From NCBI GenBank assembly GCA_000416085.1, contig KE356579.1:648667-666647 (forward strand): a stretch of DNA of 17,981 nt, in the 5' to 3' direction. A program made the translations under genes and the position numbers. Below, one piece after another: positions 14,725-17,981 of this stretch. The stretch's first letter is position 1. Each line of letters begins with the position of its first letter. The stretch is from a halophilic archaeon J07HX64 (GTDB lineage Archaea > Halobacteriota > Halobacteria > Halobacteriales > Haloarculaceae). The notes beneath the pieces are model-generated. The model ran no database searches. It was not told the DNA's origin and saw only the letters and a program-made list of their open reading frames with translations.

Positions 14725-14747
14725 CTTATCAGCATCGCAGGGCGGGT

Positions 14748-15224
14748 ATGGAACACAACGTCCGTGCACAGTCGATACTATTCATCGTGGTCGTCCTGTT
14801 TTTCGGGATCATTATGCTGGGGTATGGCGCGTACAGTCACACGTCTCAATCAGCAGCGCTGGACCAGACAGAGACAGTGAATGCGACGATCAGCTCCACC
14901 TCGGTCGAGTACTTCGCTGGGAGAGGCGGCGAGTATAGCCCACGTGCGAGTTTCAACTACACCTACGAGGGCGAGACATACACCTCTTCGACTGTGTATC
15001 CCGGCGGTGTCACGCCGAGATTCTCGAGTGAAGACAACGCCAGAGCGGAACTCGAGGGGTACGACCCGGGCGCTATCGTAACGGCTTACCTCCCGACGGA
15101 CTCACCCGACGATGCCTTCCTCAAGACCGAAACGACCGACAGACCACTCTATTTCCTCGGGGCGGGTGCTCTGTTGAGTGTCGTCTCTCTCGTCTTGATC
15201 GCTCGAGAGAAGCTGTTCAGCTAA
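14748..15224 (+). CDS. DUF3592 domain membrane protein
   Basis: 158 residues. One hydrophobic segment near the start (ILFIVVVLFFGIIMLGYGAY, 10-29) and one near the end (PLYFLGAGALLSVVSLVLI) bracket an exposed beta-rich domain with NATISSTSVEY, PRASFNYTYEGETYTSSTVY, then ELEGYDPGAIVTAYLPTDSP. This layout and the Y-x-Y-x-GxxYxS pattern are typical of DUF3592, whose function is unknown. The domain between the two helices probably faces outside. ATG 14748 is supported by the upstream TATA box. It stands alone, with gene-poor DNA on both sides. Confidence 0.8.
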   Translation: MEHNVRAQSILFIVVVLFFGIIMLGYGAYSHTSQSAALDQTETVNATISSTSVEYFAGRGGEYSPRASFNYTYEGETYTSSTVYPGGVTPRFSSEDNARAELEGYDPGAIVTAYLPTDSPDDAFLKTETTDRPLYFLGAGALLSVVSLVLIAREKLFS

Positions 15225-15308
15225 GCTTCCGTCTGACGAGACGGCCACCACCCATCCGATCACGGACATCACCACCGCCACGAGCATGGACAGGGACCTG
15301 ATGAGCAC
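15102..15308 (-). CDS. Possible small membrane protein, or N-terminal relic of one
   Basis: GTG 15308 is preceded by GGAGGTGA four bases upstream, one of the best Shine-Dalgarno matches in the window. The first 30 residues (LIRSLSMLVAVVMSVIGWVV, then AVSSDGS) form a clean transmembrane helix encoded wholly in the spacer. The remaining 38 residues are antisense to the DUF3592 gene and look arbitrary. Either the gene is a very short membrane peptide whose true stop was lost, or a decayed gene. No family was recognised. Confidence 0.35.
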   Translation of the reverse strand: MLIRSLSMLVAVVMSVIGWVVAVSSDGSLAEQLLSSDQDERDDTQQSTRPEEIEWSVGRFGLEEGIVG

Positions 15309-15687
15309 ACCGAATCACCTCCCCACAAGCGGGCGGTCGCGTCGTAACTAATTCTATTCGGGGTGTGTCGGAGTGAACTGTTCGGCTCTGTTTGGGCGAA
15401 CTTTGACCCTATCGACGGCGTACTCGGGTGGCTCATCTCCGTCGAGAGCTTGGTCGGTTGGTGAAAGTTTTGACAGTTTGATACAGCTATGGATGTTGAC
15501 CCCCCGACAGCAGCATCGTGGCTCGAAGCCTTCCCCGTCCGGTGGACCCGATAGGAAAGTTAGCACGATCTGAATCCGGTGGGGGCACCGCTCCGGGGCA
15601 CCTCCGATCGTGGCTCGTGTCTCGACAACACACCCTGTGTGCCGGTCGTCCACACGAGTTAACAGGCCGTCGGACCAACAGCGGGTG
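15225..15687. other. Gene-poor spacer between the DUF3592 gene and hemE
   Basis: About 460 bases. It contains the N-terminal part of a possible small membrane ORF on the minus strand (entry at 15102-15308) and a 33-codon plus-strand frame at 15363-15464 reading LFGSVWANFDPIDGVLGWLI, which is protein-like but too short to call. From 15470 to 15650 nothing coding was recognised. A TATA-like AGTTAAC at 15657-15663 lies 28 bases before the hemE ATG. Confidence 0.4.
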
Positions 15688-16692
15688 ATGGACAATCTGC
15701 TGGTGCGTGCGGCACGCGGCGAACGGACCGAGCGGCCGCCGGTCTGGCTGATGCGCCAGGCCGGCCGGCACATCCCGGAGTACCGGGAGTTGCGTGCCGA
15801 GATCTCGTTTCTCGAGGCGATACAGAGCCCCGAGATCGCAGCCGAGATCTCGCTGTTGCCCTGGGAGTACTACCAACCCGACGGGGTGGTGATGTACTCC
15901 GATATCCTGACAGTGCTCGAACCGCTCGGCTTCGACTACCACATCGAGAGCGGGGTTGGCCCGGTCGTGGAGAACCCCGTCACCGGGCCGGAGGATGTCG
16001 ACAGGAGCCACGGTGACGTGACGGTGGAACTCGACTACGTCGGCGAGTTGCTCGACAGGTTGACCGACCGGATCGGCGGGGAGGCCGCGGTCATCGGGTT
16101 CGCCGGCGGGCCGTTCACCCTCGCCTCCCACGCGGTTGCCGGTGAGCCGAGTCGGACGCACATGCCGTTGCGGCGTCTCCGCGCCCGACACCCGGACGCG
16201 TTCCGAACGCTGCTCCGCTCGTTTGCGGACGTGACCCGCGAGTATCTCCGGTACCAGGTCGACAGAGGGGCCGATGTCGTCCAGTTGTTCGACACCTACG
16301 CCGGTGTGCTGACACCGGCCGACTACCGCGAGTTTCTCCTGCCGCTGCACCACGAGATACTCGCCTCGGTGGACGCCCCGACCATCGTGTTCGCCCGCTG
16401 GATGAACGGGCGACTCGACCTTCTCGCCGAAACCGGCGCGGACGTGGTTGGACTGGACTGGACGGTCGACATCGGTCGGGCGCGGGACCGACTCGACCGA
16501 CCGGTGCAGGGCAATCTCGACCCCTCGCACCTGTACGGTAACCCCGCTACCGTCCGTGAGCGAACCCGCGAGGTGATCGAGGCCGCCGGCCCGGCCGGAC
16601 ACATACTGAATCTCGGCCACGGTATCGACAGTAACACTCCCGTTGAGTCTGTCAGGGCGTTCGTCGAGACCGCAACGGAATTTCGGTGGTAG
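15688..16692 (+). CDS. hemE: Uroporphyrinogen decarboxylase
   Basis: 334 residues; decarboxylates the four acetate side chains of uroporphyrinogen III to give coproporphyrinogen III. The family start VRAARGERTERPPVWLMRQA holds R23 and, a few residues on, R27. D72 (MYSDILTVLEPLGF) is the central catalytic Asp, FDTYAG is at 201-206, and H311 (NLGHGI) matches the conserved C-terminal His. At the position of the conserved active-site Tyr (human Tyr164, in the PW/FTL-x-x-Y context) this protein has His148 (PFTLASHAVAG). ATG 15688 is chosen over GTG 15610 because the conserved start follows it directly and a TATA-like box lies 28 bases upstream. No other haem gene is next to it. Confidence 0.93.
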   Translation: MDNLLVRAARGERTERPPVWLMRQAGRHIPEYRELRAEISFLEAIQSPEIAAEISLLPWEYYQPDGVVMYSDILTVLEPLGFDYHIESGVGPVVENPVTGPEDVDRSHGDVTVELDYVGELLDRLTDRIGGEAAVIGFAGGPFTLASHAVAGEPSRTHMPLRRLRARHPDAFRTLLRSFADVTREYLRYQVDRGADVVQLFDTYAGVLTPADYREFLLPLHHEILASVDAPTIVFARWMNGRLDLLAETGADVVGLDWTVDIGRARDRLDRPVQGNLDPSHLYGNPATVRERTREVIEAAGPAGHILNLGHGIDSNTPVESVRAFVETATEFRW

Positions 16693-16740
16693 CTCCCCCA
16701 ACAGTCGAACGTGCTGTCGCCGCTACCCCTCAGACGGCCC

Positions 16741-16759
16741 GTCGGACTACAGGTCCGAC
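16741..16759 (+). terminator. Hairpin downstream of hemE
   Basis: GTCGGAC (16741-16747) and GTCCGAC (16753-16759) are a perfect 7-bp inverted repeat around a 5-base loop, 48 bases after the hemE stop. No long T-run follows, so termination is a reasonable but unproven role. Confidence 0.4.
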
Positions 16760-16839
16760 CCGGAGCCGGTAACCGAACAGTCTGATATACCGCCGCTTTG
16801 ACCCAGAACTGTTATTTGAGACGCGGTGCAATGTAGGAT

Positions 16840-17391
16840 ATGGTGTTGAGCCCAGTTCTGAGCAATCTCCCGCTGTTTCTGATACTGACGGGTGCCGCGC
16901 TGATCATCGCCGAGGCGTTCGCCCCGGGTGCACACTTCTTCGTGGCGGGTGTCTCATTGTTCGTTGCAGGACTCGTCGGGGTCCTCGTCGGTTCGGTGTT
17001 CGGTGGGCTGGTGGTGTTGCTCTCGATGACGGTGGCAGTTCTCGTCTCCGCGGCGGTGACGCTGTACGGCTACCGACAGTTGGACATCTATGGGGGGTCA
17101 GGCCAGGCCCAGACCTCGGACTCCTCGTCGTTGCGGGGCCAGACTGGCCGTGTCACAGAGCGCGTGACATCCACAGACGGCGAGGTCAAACTCGACAGCG
17201 GCGGTTTCAACCCCTACTACCAGGCCCGCAGTATCAACAACAAGGAGATAGAGGAAGGCACTGAGGTGATGGTCGTCGACCCCGGTGGTGGGAATGTCGT
17301 GACCGTCGAGGTGGTGTCGAACCTGCAGGACGGAATCGACCGCGAACTCGAGCGTGAGGCTGCCCGTCAGCACGAGCAGTCCTCCGAGTGA
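16840..17391 (+). CDS. NfeD-like membrane protein
   Basis: 183 residues. The N-terminal half (about 9-78) is strongly hydrophobic with three or four passes (LPLFLILTGAALIIAEAFAP, FFVAGVSLFVAGLVGVLVG, GLVVLLSMTVAVLVSAAVTL). After a Ser/Gln linker, the C-terminal domain from LRGQTGRVTERVTS through GTEVMVVDPGGG to VVTVEVV is the soluble OB-fold of NfeD. NfeD proteins usually work with stomatin/SPFH partners in membrane quality control; no SPFH gene is adjacent here, since the following gene is a broken hydrolase. The tail is a short charged helix (DRELEREAARQHEQSSE). ATG 16840 is supported by a TATA-like TTATTT about 26 bases upstream. Confidence 0.85.
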   Translation: MVLSPVLSNLPLFLILTGAALIIAEAFAPGAHFFVAGVSLFVAGLVGVLVGSVFGGLVVLLSMTVAVLVSAAVTLYGYRQLDIYGGSGQAQTSDSSSLRGQTGRVTERVTSTDGEVKLDSGGFNPYYQARSINNKEIEEGTEVMVVDPGGGNVVTVEVVSNLQDGIDRELEREAARQHEQSSE

Positions 17392-17392
17392 G

Positions 17393-17691
17393 ATGCCTGT
17401 GAGGAGGGCTATCGACCCCGACGTGCCGCCGAGTCGACGGTTCGCAGAGCAAACGGCATCGACCTGCACGTTGTCGCAGCGGGCGACCTAGACGACCCAC
17501 TCGTGGTCGCAGTTCACTTTCCGGAGTTCTGGCACGGCTGGCACCGCCAGACTGCCCCGCTGGTGCCCGAACTGGCCGACCACAGTCTCGCACACTGTGA
17601 CCGGGGCTGTCTCGAACGCTTCCCCGACGCGAGTTACTGGGCCAACCACCAGTACCCCAACCGGGTCGCCGATCACCTGTTCGCGCGGTAA
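17393..17691 (+). pseudogene. Epoxide-hydrolase-like alpha/beta hydrolase, internally deleted and frameshifted
   Basis: ATG 17393, two bases after the NfeD stop, opens MPVRRAIDPDVPPSRRFAEQ. The frame then shifts at about 17449-17452 and continues NGIDLHVVAAGDLDDPLVV, then HFPEFWHGWHRQ, the oxyanion-hole region that is normally LLHGFPEFWYGW (the Gly is missing). Without a stop it jumps at about 17550-17565 to LVPELADHSLAHCDRG, followed by LERFPDASYWANHQYP and NRVADHLFAR, which is the family C-terminus with the usual catalytic His position (SHW) replaced by Tyr. The middle of a ~290-residue enzyme, including the nucleophile elbow and the cap domain, is absent: about 180 codons. The product cannot be an active hydrolase. 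Confidence 0.75.
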
Positions 17692-17720
17692 CTGGACCGC
17701 TCTGTGGTGTTATCACCCGG

Positions 17721-17778
17721 CATCGACGGTCCGTCCACGACGCAGTTTCTGATCGGTACATCGACGGTCCATCCACGA
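17721..17778 (+). repeat. Direct repeat of 20 bp, 38-bp period
   Basis: CATCGACGGTCCGTCCACGA at 17721-17740 recurs at 17759-17778 with a single mismatch. It lies between the hydrolase relic and the promoter of the next gene, so it could be an operator pair or a scar of a duplication. Confidence 0.7.
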
Positions 17779-17805
17779 TATCTCCTCTAATCGGCAGTTC
17801 GTTCA

Positions 17806-17818
17806 GAAAATACTATTA
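17806..17818 (+). promoter_or_regulatory. TATA-like element of the last gene
   Basis: AAAATACTATTA, centred about 29 bases before ATG 17842, in an AT-rich patch. Consistent with a leaderless or nearly leaderless message. Confidence 0.5.
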
Positions 17819-17841
17819 TGCTGGTACTGACAGTGTAGCGT

Positions 17842-17981
17842 ATGGACCGACGGAGGGTGTATCTGGCCGTGCTGGTAGTGACGGCAGTCGCGTTACTCGT
17901 GATTCTCGGACTCGGGTCGGATGGCCCGGACACGAGCAGACAACGTTCGACGAGGGACCGGAGAACTGGACAGTCACCGGG
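17842..17981 (+). CDS. N-terminus of an exported or membrane-anchored protein (3' partial), apparent frameshift
   Basis: ATG 17842 opens MDRRRVYLAVLVVTAVALLV, continuing ILGLGSDGPD: positively charged residues then a hydrophobic core, i.e. a signal peptide or membrane anchor. After about 17931 the continuing frame becomes basic (SRQRSTRDRRTG), whereas the alternative frame from 17934 reads EQTTFDEGPENWTVTG, which has haloarchaeal composition and resembles the first strand of extracellular beta-sandwich domains (FDxGxxxWTVTGD). One base added at about 17931-17934 joins the two. Family unknown; the rest lies beyond the window. Confidence 0.5.
   Translation, partial: MDRRRVYLAVLVVTAVALLVILGLGSDGPDTSRQRSTRDRRTGQSP

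Larger units (their letters stand above)
13833..14747. other. Gene-poor region with weak coding signal and promoter-like elements
   Basis: About 915 bases. 13894-14145 may encode a small protein (separate entry). From 14146 onward every frame is interrupted or of poor quality. Notable items are a strong TATA-like GTATATATC at 14381-14389 with no recognised gene on either side, an AT patch AATTTTTTATAACT near 14669-14682, and the TATA box of the DUF3592 gene at 14719-14724. I saw no tRNA, SRP RNA or RNase P RNA signature. It could hold a decayed gene or an unannotated RNA. Confidence 0.4.

Noticed and set aside
14700..14730. GGGGGTTCGAGTTTATAC, resembling a tRNA T-loop
   Set aside because: No acceptor, D or anticodon stems can be assembled around it, and it overlaps the DUF3592 TATA box.
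15487..16701. 404-codon minus-strand frame opposite hemE
   Set aside because: Antisense of a confident hemE gene with low-complexity His/Arg/Val-rich translation; no motif recognised.

Overview
The window is high-GC DNA from a halophilic archaeon (class Halobacteria), on sequence evidence alone. The proteins are acidic. The gene set is typical of haloarchaea: a fused gamma-alpha 2-oxoacid:ferredoxin oxidoreductase, A-type ATP synthase subunit D, the haloarchaeal families DUF5802 and NfeD, and a Trm112-like protein. TATA-like boxes recur about 26-29 bases before start codons, which suggests mostly leaderless mRNAs. No tRNA, rRNA, CRISPR array, complete insertion sequence or origin was recognised.

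Layout. 1-387: end of a NYN-domain (predicted RNase) gene, apparently frameshifted. 455-2371: M29 aminopeptidase, then a class I SAM methyltransferase. 2372-2728: spacer holding a degenerate dockerin-like fragment on the minus strand. 2729-3586: isoaspartyl peptidase/asparaginase. 3690-5037: divergent Trm112-like protein (-) and zinc alcohol dehydrogenase (+). 5144-7631 (-): tightly overlapping operon DUF429 > small protein (frameshifted) > double-ACT protein > homoserine dehydrogenase. 7679-9268 (-): DUF5802 protein and AI-2E-family permease. 9545-12168 (+): the two subunits of a 2-oxoacid:ferredoxin oxidoreductase, probably the KorAB type. 12308-13078 (+): an unusual zinc-ribbon / QGG-repeat / transmembrane / PPC-like protein, convergent with a solitary atpD (-) whose acidic tail is thrown out of frame. 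13833-14747: gene-poor. 14748-15224: DUF3592 membrane protein. 15225-15687: gene-poor, with a possible small membrane ORF. 15688-16692: hemE. 16840-17391: NfeD-like membrane protein. 17393-17691: remnant of an epoxide-hydrolase-like alpha/beta hydrolase that has lost its middle. 17842-end: start of an exported or anchored protein, also apparently frameshifted.

The region is mostly housekeeping: central carbon oxidation (Kor), threonine/methionine branch synthesis (hom + ACT), haem/sirohaem precursor synthesis (hemE), protein turnover or repair (aminopeptidase, isoaspartyl peptidase) and methyltransferase support (Trm112). I found no convincing new multi-gene system. The strongest unexpected signals are: (i) five places where a recognisable protein continues in another frame, four of them best explained by one missing base; (ii) the zinc-ribbon protein with a 54-bp tandem repeat and an internal Tat-like RR-hydrophobic segment; (iii) the internally deleted hydrolase; (iv) the dockerin-like relic; and (v) the fully start/stop-coupled hom operon.
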